Shown in pieces: positions 1 to 11,868 of a DNA stretch of 64,000 nucleotides (its first letter is position 1; the number at the start of each line of letters is the position of its first letter). Source of the stretch: Adiantum capillus-veneris (Eukaryota; Streptophyta; Polypodiopsida; Polypodiales; Pteridaceae); assembly GCA_014529385.2 (NCBI GenBank), contig CM043969.1:68413676-68477675 (forward strand), written 5' to 3'. A program made the translations under genes and the position numbers. The notes under the pieces were generated by a model, which saw nothing but the letters and a program-made list of their open reading frames with translations, did no database searches and was not told the origin of the DNA.

Positions 1-71
1 CATTTGCACACCTTAGCAACCAACCCCCCTGAAGTAGGGCACATGATGAATAGATGAAGGAGCTTCGGAGA

Positions 72-408
72 CTAACCTACAACCAGACAGGTGTCAGAGC
101 CCAGCCCTCTAGTTCGCACCTTAACACCAGTAGGCAAGGCTCCCCATAGCACCTTCCAGATGAATATCTTCATGTATTCTGGCCATTGAGTCTCCCAAGT
201 GTCCTTAACGCTCTTTTGCCAACGCCCTTGAGACCAATTTTGGAGAGTGACGAACCAATCTGCTTTGTATATCAGCACATTATAGGGCATTCTGTGTCTT
301 GAGAAGCGCAAACACCTAGATTTTCGAGAGTGATGAACCAATCCGCTTTGTATATCAGCACATTTTAGGGTATTCTGTGTCTTGGGAAGCGTAAACACTC
401 TATCCTTC
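72..408 (-). pseudogene. LINE-type reverse transcriptase C-terminal (zf-RVT-like) fragment
   Basis: A short minus-strand open frame carries a stretch near its C-terminus reading KIFIWKVLWGALPTG followed by a Thr-Arg-Gly segment. This is the pattern of the zinc-binding domain that follows reverse transcriptase in plant non-LTR retrotransposons (family form: K-x-F-x-W-K...LPT...RG). The rest of the frame is an 83-bp tandem duplication with no domain. No RT core is present, so this is a relic at most. Recognition rests on one short motif. Confidence 0.45.
243..408. repeat. 83-bp tandem duplication
   Basis: Two adjacent copies begin at 243 and 326 with GAGAGTGAYGAACCAATC and share the rest of the unit, including the segment TTTGTATATCAGCACATT, with a few substitutions. 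The duplication lies inside the LINE-like relic. Confidence 0.8.
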
Positions 409-558
409 GATCAATGCCAGGCTCTCCAATAAATTTTTGATCCATTAACATGAGCTTGTAGTTTCTTTCTTTTTATCTAGACCTTGTATCGGATACACCA
501 TGATGTAACTCTTTGCTCTCACATGTCATTTTGGCCTTTATAAGACGTTAATAAAACA

Positions 559-564
<6 letters not shown>

Positions 565-650
<86 letters not shown>

Positions 651-662
651 CACACACACACA
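565..662. repeat. (CT)n then (CA)n compound microsatellite
   Basis: An uninterrupted CT run of about 84 bp passes directly into a short CA run. It is the first of many long CT/GA tracts in the window. Confidence 0.95.
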
Positions 663-1523
663 TGTATATTTGATTTGTCTCATAGGTCAAGTTGGCACCC
701 CCTCCCTCTCTATGCATGTGTATGTGTGTTTCTCTCTCTCTCTCTAGAAAAAAAATTAATTAAATAATTAAATATATATGCTTGTGTCTATGCGAATGCA
801 TATGTGTGTCGCTACGGTAGTGCATGTGTGTGCATGTGCATACATGTGTGTGTGTGTGTGTGTGTGCTGCATGTAAGCATGTATGTGTGAGGGGGGAGAT
901 CTTACCTATGCGCCACACTATTTGATGACACAGAGGAGTGAAGGAGTCACGTAGGAGTGAGGAAAAAGGCTCCCCAGAACTGCTTTCTAATAAATTATAA
1001 CTTTGTAGGCACTGCATATGTGACATTCTATAGTTTATAAATGTCGCAAATGATGTCATGAATTGTGCATCGCATATGTGACGCTAATGATGACGTTTTT
1101 GGCAACGGTCTTAGCAATGCTACATTTGAAAAAAATTGAATTTTAATGGACGTCACATACAAGTGTCTCTTATGGGATACAATTTTTTTTTGAAGAGCGT
1201 CATAAATATATTTTTTTCCAAAGCTTACTTAGGACAAGGTCACACGATGGCTTAGTTTTCGCGATAGGCTCTGACAACGGCTCTACCACGATAACTTTTG
1301 ACCTGCTAAGTAGTGTAACTATGCCTAAAAAGACATACTTACAAAAATATGCCAGTGAGCTTCAACGTGTTGGTCTTCCTCTTTGTACTGGGCTGCAGCC
1401 CCCGATGCTCCATCCCTACACATGTCATAAGTGGTCGAGGCTTAGTGATAACTAAGCCTCGCATGACCACCACCTTAATGTGAGTGATAAGTTAATAAGC
1501 CAAAAAAGAACATCATAAATCTT
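663..1523. other. non-coding stretch with short repeats and a hairpin
   Basis: No gene is visible. It holds short CT and GT tracts (about 729-746 and 845-866) and A/T-rich DNA. A clear hairpin lies at about 1431-1470: CGAGGCTTAG (1436-1445), loop TGATAA, then CTAAGCCTCG (1452-1461), flanked by GTGGT and ACCAC. The short open frames here look spurious. Confidence 0.6.
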
Positions 1524-1680
1524 ACTAGTACGGTCGGCCGCCTTCGGCGGCCTCTCTCTCTTCCTCTCTCTCCCTCTTTATCGCATACAAAGGGGTTTCT
1601 TTTAGTTTTGGACTTTAGCCTTCAGGTCACAGATTGCGACACGTGTAAAAGGCTCCCCCTTCCGCCATATTATGTTAGTA
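1524..1680 (-). mobile_element. Helitron-like 3' terminus (copy A)
   Basis: Read on the minus strand the segment ends in the perfect hairpin GGCCGCCGAAGGCGGCC, then GACCGTA, then CTAGT at 1528-1524. A GC-rich hairpin about 7-10 nt before CTRR and a host T is the standard 3' end of Helitrons. About 150 bp of sequence inward (shared landmarks GACACGTGTAAA and CCATATTATGTTAGT) is also found at 14,452-14,602, so this is a dispersed family. The matching 5' end (TC...) was not located. Confidence 0.6.
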
Positions 1681-2050
1681 GATATGCATATGATATTATT
1701 CCATTGATATTATTCCATTACTTATCTTTCCATTTCCATTAAAATTCCATGTCAATACTCGAAAGCTTCTTTTGTTTACTTTGTCAATTGATGCTTCTTT
1801 CATTTCATAGCTTTCGAAGACTTGAATTTCCTTTTATTTTATTCTTTTGGAATGGCACTGCGTACCTTCACATTGTTTTAGTAGGAAATTGGAATTGCTA
1901 ATATTACTCCTCTTTCAATTTTTATAACATGAGTTTTCTGTTTGGCCTTAGGATCCATATGGATGAAGGTAGTTTTTATATGGATGAAGGTTTGGATGAA
2001 GGTCGTCCAATTTTTGGTGTTTGAAAAGTGTGCTCAAAGGAGTTTTGAAA

Positions 2051-2603
2051 GCCTTGAAGAGAAAGCCTTTCAGATGATCTTTCCCACTGCTAATTTACTT
2101 TATTTGGAAAGGATTCAACAAACATTTGAAGTTCGACATAATTTTTAAAAACTTTTGATTTTTCTGAACCACAAATCATTTCAAACTTAAGAATAGAGCT
2201 TGTCAAAAGCATTTTTCCTAACCAAAGAAATTAAAGGCACACTTGAAAGTTTGTTGGTTATTAGATCAAAATATTAAAAATTTGTCGGCTTTACATTAAA
2301 ACTTATAAATACTAGTACAACGGCGTTGCCTTGAAAAGAAAGTCTTTCAGATGATCTTTCCCACTGCTAGTTTACTTTATTTTGGAAAGGATTCAACAAA
2401 CATTTGAAGTTTGACATAATTTTTTAAAACTTTTGATTTTTCTGAACCACAAATCATTTTAAACTTAAGAATAGGGCTTGTCAAAATCATTTTTCCTAAC
2501 CAAAGAAATTAAGGGTACAATTGAAAGTTTGTTGGTTATTAGATCAAAATATTAAAAATTTGTCGATTTTAATTAAAACTTATAAATACTAGTACAACGG
2601 CAT
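2051..2603. repeat. 277-bp tandem duplication
   Basis: Two head-to-tail copies (2051-2327 and 2328-about 2603) share nearly all of their sequence with scattered differences; landmarks are TTTCAGATGATCTTTCCCAC and AAACTTATAAATACTAGTAC. Each copy ends in ACTAGTACAACGGC, like the Helitron-like terminus at 1524. The second is followed by GCCTTCGGC and CACCGCCTTTGGCGGTG hairpins (about 2605-2640). There is no coding evidence. Confidence 0.8.
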
Positions 2604-2829
2604 CGCCTTCGGCAACGACACCGCCTTTGGCGGTGCTGTGTGGATCTTCTTAGCTTAGACATGCCAACACTATCTACATGCAATTTGGACATGCAAGAGA
2701 AGTGGCCATGAAAGACATGGTTGTCATAAATCTCATGTGCCCAAAAGAGTTGGTGCTCAAGTCCACCCCTCGAACGTCTATAAAATAATCAAAGAATAGG
2801 AGGCACCGCCTTCGGCAGGGGCACCTTGC

Positions 2830-3580
2830 ATAGTGTCACATGACTTCAAGATGCAAGCATATGTGATTGCATCCGAAGAGACACCTTGGTTTTGCATCTA
2901 CCAAAAACAACCCAGAGCAGAGCTTCTTGGCCCTACCCAAGTTGGACATATCCCGTGATCAGTGCATTCAAAGAGACGACATCATGGACATGAAGCTCCT
3001 CAAGGAATTTCTATGCTTTATGAAGTGCACCACATAATTTGGCACACATGTCGACCAAGACAATGCCAAAGCACGACATTTTCTTTCGACAACCCCTAAC
3101 TAACAATATCATCATGAATTCCTATGCGCATATCAACATCTTGTGTAATGCCACATGTCTTCAAGTTGCAAGTGTATGTGATTGTATCTGTAGAGATGGC
3201 CTCTATCTGCATATGCTAAAAACAACCCATAGCTTCCTAACCCTGATCCTTGCCTTCAAGATGCAAGTGTATGTGACTGCATTTGGAGAGACACCTTCCC
3301 TTCGCATCTGTCAAAAACAACCCGGAGCTTCTTGGCCATGCCCATGGGCACATCCCACAATCGGTGCATTCCGAGACACAACATCCCCGGCACGAAGCTC
3401 CTCAAGCACTTTTTGTGCTATATGGAGTGCACCACATTTGGCATATACGTCAACCAAGGAAATGCCAAGCACGGCGTTTTCTTTCAACAACCCCTTGAGC
3501 CCTCTTTCCTTCTCACACAACCACATCTTGTTACTTTGTACTTTTGTCATTTCTCGATAGATGGAGGACACACACATATA
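2830..3580 (-). pseudogene. degenerate PPR (pentatricopeptide repeat) gene fragment
   Basis: Minus-strand translation gives pieces typical of plant PPR proteins: SLVDVYAKCGALHIAQKVLE, then a 'GDVVSRNAPIVG' segment, a GHGQEA turn, and 'VSPNAVTYTCILKA' just downstream at about 3250-3310 in another frame. Weaker copies of the same units recur at about 3150-3240 and 2840-3075, so parts of two or three PPR motifs are present with frameshifts and in-frame stops. PPR proteins normally act in organelle RNA processing; this copy cannot be functional. It lies between Helitron-like ends, so it may be a captured fragment. Confidence 0.65.
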
Positions 3581-3640
3581 TATTTGATTCGTCTCATAGG
3601 CCGACTTCAGCTCTCATAGATGTAAAAAGATCTTTCTTTC

Positions 3641-4244
3641 TGTTAACCCTCACGGCTCACGGACACCCTATCACCTACGACGGACGTTCTAACCTACGGC
3701 GGACATTGTATTATTTAATTGGTAGAGTCAGGTACCGGGCTTGTCAGTCCAATAGGAAAAGGGTAATAGTGATCGCCAATGAGAGGCGCACTCTAACTGG
3801 AACATTCAAGGGATTAGTTGGCTAAGCATGGGCGCCCAAGTGTAAATGGGGTGAGCTCATATAAAAGTCAACTAAACCTAAAATTCACTCATTTTCTCAT
3901 TTGTGCAATAGAAGAGTGCTCTTACTCCATCTCCATCTCCATCTTCTTCTTCTTCACCTCCTTGTGTGTGTGTGTATGTGTGTGTGTGAGAGAGAGAGAG
4001 TGTGTGGGCGATCGAGCATTACGAAGGCACGACGGCGGTGAAGCGGTTGAGCGCGACGTAGCAGCGTCTCCTTCTTCTTCGCGGCGAGGAATCCTCCACG
4101 AAGCAAGCATAGAGCGGTGAGTGACAAACCATCGCCTTCTTTGGGCTTACTAGTTTAGTCTTGTTGTGTGCTTGGAGCCATTTGTGGCTCGTACACGGTG
4201 TATCGGCAAGTTCCTTGCATTGACACGTGCAACATACGCGCACA
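3641..4244 (+). repeat. 5' LTR of the gag-protease element
   Basis: 604 bp, TG...CA ends, matching 11869-12478. It contains a TATA-like TATAAAAG at about 3860-3867, preceded by GAGCTCA, a plausible U3 promoter. Short GT and GA tracts lie further downstream. Confidence 0.85.
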
Positions 4245-4248
4245 TTTT

Positions 4249-4266
4249 TGGCGCCGCTGTCGGGGA
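4249..4266 (+). other. primer binding site, tRNA-Asp type
   Basis: TGGCGCCGCTGTCGGGGA lies a few bases after the 5' LTR. It is complementary to the 3' end of plant tRNA-Asp(GUC) apart from about two positions. Athila/Tat-type gypsy elements are known to use this primer. Confidence 0.75.
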
Positions 4267-5057
4267 ATGCCATACATGAAGCTCGAGTAGCACTCTGTGC
4301 TTCTCCGTGGTGCAATTTCTATTGTAGGAAAGGTAAGGAAGGAGTGTGTGTGTGTTGAGAAGAGGGATTTGGTGTTATACTGTGTGTTTTTTTTATTAAT
4401 GGAGTTTTCAAAGGTTCTGTGTTTATTCTCTGTGTATTAAGGTAGTTAGTTTTCTTTGTTAATAGAGATTTCAAAGGTTCTGTGTTTATTCTCTGTGTAT
4501 TAAGGTAGTTAGTTTTCTGTGTACAGTAAGTAGGAAGTAGATTAGTGAGAGTTAATAGAGTGTGTTAGTGTGTAAGAGTAGGTGTATTAGTTAGAAGTAG
4601 GTAGATAGAGTGTGTGTGTGTGTGCTCTCGCACAGGCCGCGGCGACCTTATCCTTTAAAATTTAAAAAAAAAAATTAAAGGTAGGACCGGGATCAGGAAT
4701 ATCTCCCAGACCCAAGCCCAGACCCAAGCCCAAGCTCACGCTCAAGCCTAGGCCTCAGTCGCCTTTTAAAAAAATGAATTTTTAGCTTCACACGTAGCCA
4801 AAAATCGATTTTTTGAGGACCAACGTAACGTCAGATGCCCGAAAATTGTGTTGTAAAGCACACAGCGACCCTCTAAGTGATACGCTCGTTTCGAGCTATC
4901 ACACACTTTAATCAAAAAAATCAAACGTTAAAAAAAACATTAAAAAAACATCAAAAACAAGAAAAAATCAAGTAGAAAACGGGGTGCAAAACACCCACAA
5001 AACAAAGCAAGTAACCTTTGAGGGTACTTGCCGACACTTGTAGGGCACCCAAAGCAC

Positions 5058-8000
5058 ATGTATCTACACTCTGGCCGTGTGCTAGAGTCCGAACAACTAG
5101 CTAGTGCTTCAATTTACGGGTGTACTCACTATCCTTCCACGCTAGGGTCTATGCCCTCGGCGGGGACCCAAGGTAGTGCAACCCAAGACCCAAATATAGC
5201 GGCTAGCGACTCTTCCTCTGACTATGATATTATGGAAGAGCATCTTACACAAAGCCCCGGGGGAACAAATGAAACCGTACCTAGTTGGGCCCAACAACCT
5301 GGAACTAGTGTTTTTAGCCGTTTGATGAAAACTTTTAGTAGAGCTACGCGCTCTGAACCTACGGCTAGTGAAGTAAACGAAGGGGGTGGGGAAGTAGAAT
5401 CACCATTCACATCTCCTATAGACCCCACACTCCCTCAGAGTGTCCACGTGGACATTCTACCTACCTCATTTAATGAGGGCCTTACCGAGCTACAACCTTC
5501 CAAAGTCACCTCTAAGGTAGCGGTGACTAAAAGTCAAAACACGGGAAGCAACATTGCATCCACCTCAAAGGAACCCTCTAGTACACCAAGTTTGGACAGG
5601 GTATTTCTCAATGAAAATTGGGAATATGACCTACACACGGAGACTTTGACTGACCTATACATGGGCTACACATACCATGTGGGTTGGTTAGAAGTTGTAC
5701 AATCCACATCTAGTGCCACTAGTCTGGAGGAACAACAACACATGATCTGCAATGTCATCCATAGGATTATCCAGTCCGAGAGGCAAAATCGAGGAATAAA
5801 CATACCTTCGACGGGTCCTATGCGATTTTTAGACACAGGCAAAGGGAAACAACCCACTCTATCACAAATGGAGACTCCCTCAGTGAGTCCCATCGATCCC
5901 CCATATGTTGTTTCGCCAGGGGTCTCAATGCAATCTTAGCCCACAAGTGATAGCTTTACTTTTCCAAGTCTAGCTCATCTTTCCCTGGATGACACCACGG
6001 ATACCATGCCTACCCCAATGATGGGCATGCCAAGAAACACACCACGGACCTCGTTTGTTAGTAAAGCACCGCTACATAGTAGCTCAATGCCTGCAATAGT
6101 ACCTACAAGTGCGTACCAATCGTATGCACCTATGGGTCCACGTACTCATGTAGTCCCTACCCCTCCCATTGTTTCAACTACATATGCTCCACAACCATAA
6201 TACACAAGTTCTTATTTCCATGGGACTATACCGGCTAGCATTAGCATGTCACATCCGACATCTTCTATGCCTAGGGCCACTCATATGAACTATGGACCAC
6301 CACATGGCACAACATCGTACCCAACGTGGAACCCAAGGGCTTCCTATGCGCCAAGCCCAATGCCAATACCTACTCAACATGTAGTCTCTGGAGCACCTTC
6401 ACCCACGGTGCCTGCTCACTTAGGTGACTTGGCAACATTTGCTCAAGCTATTGGTCGATCTATTGCTGAGAATATGCGTAACACGCCTGATAGAGAGCAT
6501 AGAAGTAAGGCAGTACAAATAGCCAAGCTCACACAAAAATTTAGTGGAGACGGGGATGTGAGAAAGCATATCGAAGTGTTTGAACAAATATGCGATTCTC
6601 TAGGAGAACACAATGACCTACATAAGAGCAATGCTTTAAGCCTAACCTTAAGTGGAAAGGCTAGGGATTGGTATAGAACCCTAAGGGTGGAAGAAAAAAC
6701 GATTTACCCTACTCTTAGGAGACTCTTCTTAAAGGAATAAATACGAGAGGGAGTGCTTTGGGGTGTAGCCTCTCAGCTCCAGAAAGCCCAACGAGAGGAA
6801 GGAGAGTCGGTGAGAGACTTTATAAGTCGCTTGAAGCATTTGAATTCTCGTTGTAATCCAAATGAGCGCTTCAACAATAACCAATTGCTTGATAGATTCA
6901 TTAGGGGGTTACAACATGAGGATATCTACAATGGCCTAGTCATTAGAGGTATCACCACTTGGGAAGCAGTCACCACCAATGCAATCCAATTGGAGGATAA
7001 TTTAATGATTCAAGGAGAAAGAGTGTCTGTTGAGCCTAAATCTATTAGCTCACAAGCATCAGGGCATCAGCCAATGACCTTAAAGCCTATTGCTAAGGAG
7101 CCAAAGATATCTGAGATGACTTTAGCAGATCTCACCAAGGCTATTCAAGAGAGTCTTAGAGACAATCGTGCTCCGCAAAACAATCATATGTATCCAAGAA
7201 GGGAGCAGCAATGGTGCTCAGTATGCTATGGACCGCATAGTACCAGTGAATGCCCTACTTTTAGAGTAAAATTCAATGGGAACTGCAATGCATGTGGGAG
7301 GTATGGTCATCAAGCTAAGGATTGCATAGTATTTAAGCGTGCGATGGCCAATAGACCAACCTTAGCATGGACAGACACACCTCGAGTGCCTGCCTTGATG
7401 CCGGCCCCACCTCTTGAACAAACAGCACAACACATGGTCCCTAGGGCCCAAAATGTTCTTCAAACAACACCCTTACCACCTCCAGTGCTAGGACCGCAAC
7501 CACCACATCCGAGACTCACTTCTGTGAATCAAGTGGGTTGTGAGTCATCTATTTCTTGTTTGGAAGGCTATGAGGAAGATATAGATCCTAATATCGCCTA
7601 TGGGATGGATGTGCTTGAAGAAAGTCCACAATACTACATGGAGGACTATTGGGGACAAGTCAAACATGTATATCAAGTAGCTGCTCTTGCGGCAAGAGGC
7701 CAAAATATCAATTACACCGCTAAGAGACCACCTCTTCAATGCTATGAGTGTGGAGGTCCACATCGTGTAGCCGAGTGTCCTATTAGGCTACAAAAGAACA
7801 CCACACTAATGCAAACCAATCAAGCGAGTACGTCTACAATGCAGATACTCATGTGTAATCGATGTGGCATAGATCATTTGATTGCACAATGTCCAAATAA
7901 TCCAAATGCACCGAAGATCACGCCATTAAACTTGATTGAAGTTACCGAGGATCCATCACCAAGTACACTCGTGGTACTAGTAAATGTATTCACACGATCG

Positions 8001-10226
8001 ATGCTCCAAAAACAAAATTATATTCTTGAGGAAAGAGACACGGCATCAATTGCCCAATCTCAGAAAAAGAAGAAAACACGAAGAAAGAGATCACACAAAG
8101 CAGCGAAGTCAGACCCCAGCTCAAAGACCAACATAGGGACTGATGACGACCCCGTATATATGAACGACGCTGAAGAAGATTCAGATTCAGGTGTAACCAT
8201 GGAGACCAAAATGACCACTAACATAGAAACCAACAAGGAAGATCTTCATGAGCCACAATGGCCAGGATCCAAAAAGAAGATAGGAACTTACCCAAACCCT
8301 ACAGAGGAGATTGAGCGAGTCAAGCAATTAAAGAGTTTGGTAGAAGATACCCAAAGGGATCTAGAACCAGCACCTAGGAAGATCCAGATTACAGACACCG
8401 TGTTCCCTACGCAACAACAACCTCACCAAGTCCATAAACCCTTGGACATACCTAGTGTCATCCAAGAAGAAAGTGACTTAAAGTCATGGGAAAGTGGGTG
8501 TACTCACTTCTTGATGGAAAGAATGTTTACAGAGGGACTACCTGATCCTATCGAAGAAATGGAGATCCCATCTTCCCCACATCAAGGGACTCAAGGCCAA
8601 AAGGTGCCGTTAAACATTGCCAAATTGATGGATTTCATGTCTTCAGAAGTTAGAACCACCATCATGTCCAAACTATATAAAGACCCCGAGCTAGTCTCAG
8701 CTCTTCGAGCCTTCCTCAATGGAGAACTGAAGTTTGGGCTACCACAATTTGCACAGATGGATGGAGCTGGGGAGATGCCAATAGAGGAGGAATACATAGA
8801 TCCACAACCGAACCTAGATGAGAACCTTGTTATAGAGATACCTGTTAACAAGTTGGGACAATACTTTGAGGGTGATGAATCCAATGCGACCATACCAATC
8901 ACTACTAAGGGATTAATTGTGAAGGGAATCCTTGATGGTGGCGCTAGGGTTAGCATTGTGACTAAAAATTGCTGGGAAACTATGGGAAGACCTCACCTTG
9001 CGACCACAACCATAGTAGTGAAGATGGCCAATGGGTCTATTGTTAAACCTATTGGGATGCTAGAAGATCTCAAGATCAAGGTCTTTGGACATAAAATAAG
9101 GATTACCTTTATTGTTATGGATTTCTCCAAACACACTATGGCATCGGAGATGATCTTAGGACGTCCTTTCATGAGGGAAGCAAAAATGGTGCATGACTAG
9201 TCCAAAAACCATGTCTACCTGCAGTTCCAAGATTCTGTCATTCGAGTGGATCTTGTGACGGGTCGAGCACATCCTCTAGGAAACAGGTTTATAATCGATC
9301 ATAGATCTGACACCACAGTTCACTCGGCCCCATTGCAGTATTGTTACACGTGTAAAGAGGACACTGATGTTGGAGAAGATTCTCCTTATATGGATGTACT
9401 ACCTGGGATGACTGAGTCGGACAATGTGGATTGGGTCCACCTAGCAGCAACCATAGACACTTGGGGAAATAGGGGGACGACCTGGGTAACACTTGAGGGG
9501 GATGAAATGACCATATCCTTAAATATGCTACAAGCAATGTATATAGCTTCTGACAAGACTCATCCTCATATAACAAAGAAAACATACAAGTGGGTCCCTA
9601 AAGCTTCTTTAGTGACCATAGCTAGTGCTAAAAAACAGAAGCATTGTAAGAAACGTACCACTCGCTCTAAGAAAAGTAAGAAAATATTGCGATGGATTCC
9701 TAAACGACTATTGAAAGCCCAAGGCTACTATCAAGGAAATGATCAAATCTGGGTGCCAAAACATAGATTGTGTTCTTACTTGTCACCTGATCCATATGAA
9801 CCCACTCCTGTAGCTCCAAAACAAATCGACAATCGTGAAAAGAAAAAAATCACAGAATGCTACACACCCGCTCCATAGCTAGTTTGGGTACCAAAGAAAG
9901 AACGATTTGTTCCACCTAGCTCAACAAGGGCGGAGTCCCATGAAGCTTCTAGCTCCTCATGTAATGCATCCATAGAGGTAAAAGCTTCTCCACATCCTCG
10001 ACCTACAATAGTGGACCTCCATGAAGCTACAAAGGAGTCCACACCTCCCAGTGTTCAAGAATCACCTAATGAACCACTTAAAGTTCGATCCTGGGAGAGT
10101 ACCTTACCACCCTTGCAACTCGACGAGGCACCTAAGGTAATAGAAAACTACTGGCAAAAATCCCCACCTATTACCAACTGGAACAATTGGTTTCAAAGGG
10201 TGACGAGCTCATTTCAAAAGGTATGA
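5058..10226 (+). pseudogene. gag-protease open frame with five in-frame stops
   Basis: One frame runs from about the ATG at 5058 to TGA at 10224, broken only by stops at 5937 (TAG), 6198 (TAA), 6738 (TAA), 9198 (TAG) and 9876 (TAG). Seen in order: a Ser/Pro/Thr-rich N-terminus; a retrotransposon Gag domain (about 6480-6900, with LSGKARDWYRTL); four CCHC-like knuckles at about 7215, 7284, 7740 and 7854 (CSVCYGPHSTSEC, CNACGRYGHQAKDC, CYECGGPHRVAEC, CNRCGIDHLIAQC; the first, third and fourth are slightly non-standard); a basic/acidic linker; then a retropepsin-like domain near 8880-9200 with LDGGARVSIV (Gly where Ser/Thr is usual) and MILGRPF. The C-terminal part (9246-10226) repeats a W-(V/I)-P-K motif at least four times. 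I do not recognise that tail. Start codon uncertain. Confidence 0.75.
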
Positions 10227-11868
10227 TCTACCCAAGGAAGGGGGGAGTGTTTGCTGACATCCATCATTCACTTGCTTCCCTCTCAACCTTGTTTCCCTGA
10301 CCTCTCAATCACCAATCTTAGGGAATGTATATATAAAGCCTTATACTCACAAAAAACAAAAAATAAATAAAGAGCAAGAGCAATTAGCAAACGAGTATGC
10401 ACAAAAAGTCAAAACATTGACCAAAACCTACACATTCACATCCGGTACACTGAAGTAGACACCTATGCCATAAAACACCTTTGTTCCTCATCACTCGAGT
10501 GATCGAGGGTAGGTAGAATCGGTACGATAGGAGTGGTTCTGTTTTAGAGTTGAGTGATTAGCAAAGTTCCTTTTCCCACTGATGTGCCTCCTAGAGGTAT
10601 TCTTTGTGTTTCTTAGTGTGTACAGGAGCATGTTGCTGTGGTTAGGATTTGGACCTTCATGGAATCTTTCTCTCGTTCACACTTCAGATCAAGCGCGACC
10701 ATCGACACAAACAGGTGTTTCTTGTCCATTAGCATTCCCCCTTATCTTTTTTGCATCTATGTTTGTCTGCTTTAATTGTGATTGGTAGCATAATATTCAT
10801 CACATTTGCTTAGTACCAAACATTAAATCAATGTAATTTTTTGTCATAATCACTTGTCTAGATTTAAAAATCAAGCAGTCCGACGAAGCTAGTTTGACCA
10901 AGTTAGGTGTTAGAGATCTTCTCTTAATACCATGCGGAATGCCTTCCTAATAATCAATGGTTACTTAGGTTCTTAATCCGATTTAGGCAGCATTGTGTGA
11001 AATGTACTAGGGCTTTCTAGTGGGCTTGACCCTATTGACCTTTAGCTTAAGTATTATAAAGGGAGTTTACTTGTGTGATGAGCCTGGGGAGGTGTATCAG
11101 TGTTATATGACCCCCCAAAGTTACAAAATTAAAATGCTGAAAACGAACAAACAAAAACAAATCAAAGTGCCACAATGTAAAATCTTAAGCTGGAAGAGAA
11201 ATCTCAGCTTGATTGGGTACTTCACTCACATGTATCGCCTATGGTACTAGAGCCCTAGAGGTTCCCAATGTGGGCGCTTTTCCTTGAAAAGCAAAAAACC
11301 CAAGGCATACAAAATAAGCACACACATCAAAATTGAATCACTGTGAAAAGACTTTGGGGGGTCAAAGAAAAGGTAATCAGTCAGGCGATGATTTCATGAG
11401 AAATTCCTTTTATCGTAGCTTAACTACAAGGTCTTCTAGGTATAGCCTCTAGTCAGCCCTCGAACATGAAATACTTGGCTCTCGCGATTAAACAACTTAA
11501 TTGACCAGAGAAATTTAAGAAGCTTACCCATGGTATTAATAGTCGATCTCTAGTGCCTTTCGATCGTTAAATTAGCGACCCCATACTTGTTTAATTTTTT
11601 ACCTTTACATCTGTTTATGCATTTGATTATATTGCAATTTAATGTTTGTTGCTGACAAATAGTTTAAAATTCTCTTGCCAATCACATTGTCTGCCTACAA
11701 CTGCATATGCTTTTTTAATATGAGAATGCAATTACTGTGCCAATGTTGTTTGATTTTGCAGTGACTGAAGAAGGCTAAGGACATTCATCTCAAATGCTCT
11801 TCCACCTCAACGAAAGAGCTTCAACTCAATAGCTTCCGAGGACGAAATCTACATCAGGAAGGGGGGCA
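10227..11868 (+). other. 3' untranslated interior of the LTR element
   Basis: No RT, RNase H or integrase motif is visible in any frame. Only short open frames occur (for example 10582-10788 and 11020-11250), with no recognisable domain. It ends in the polypurine tract before the 3' LTR. Confidence 0.7.
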
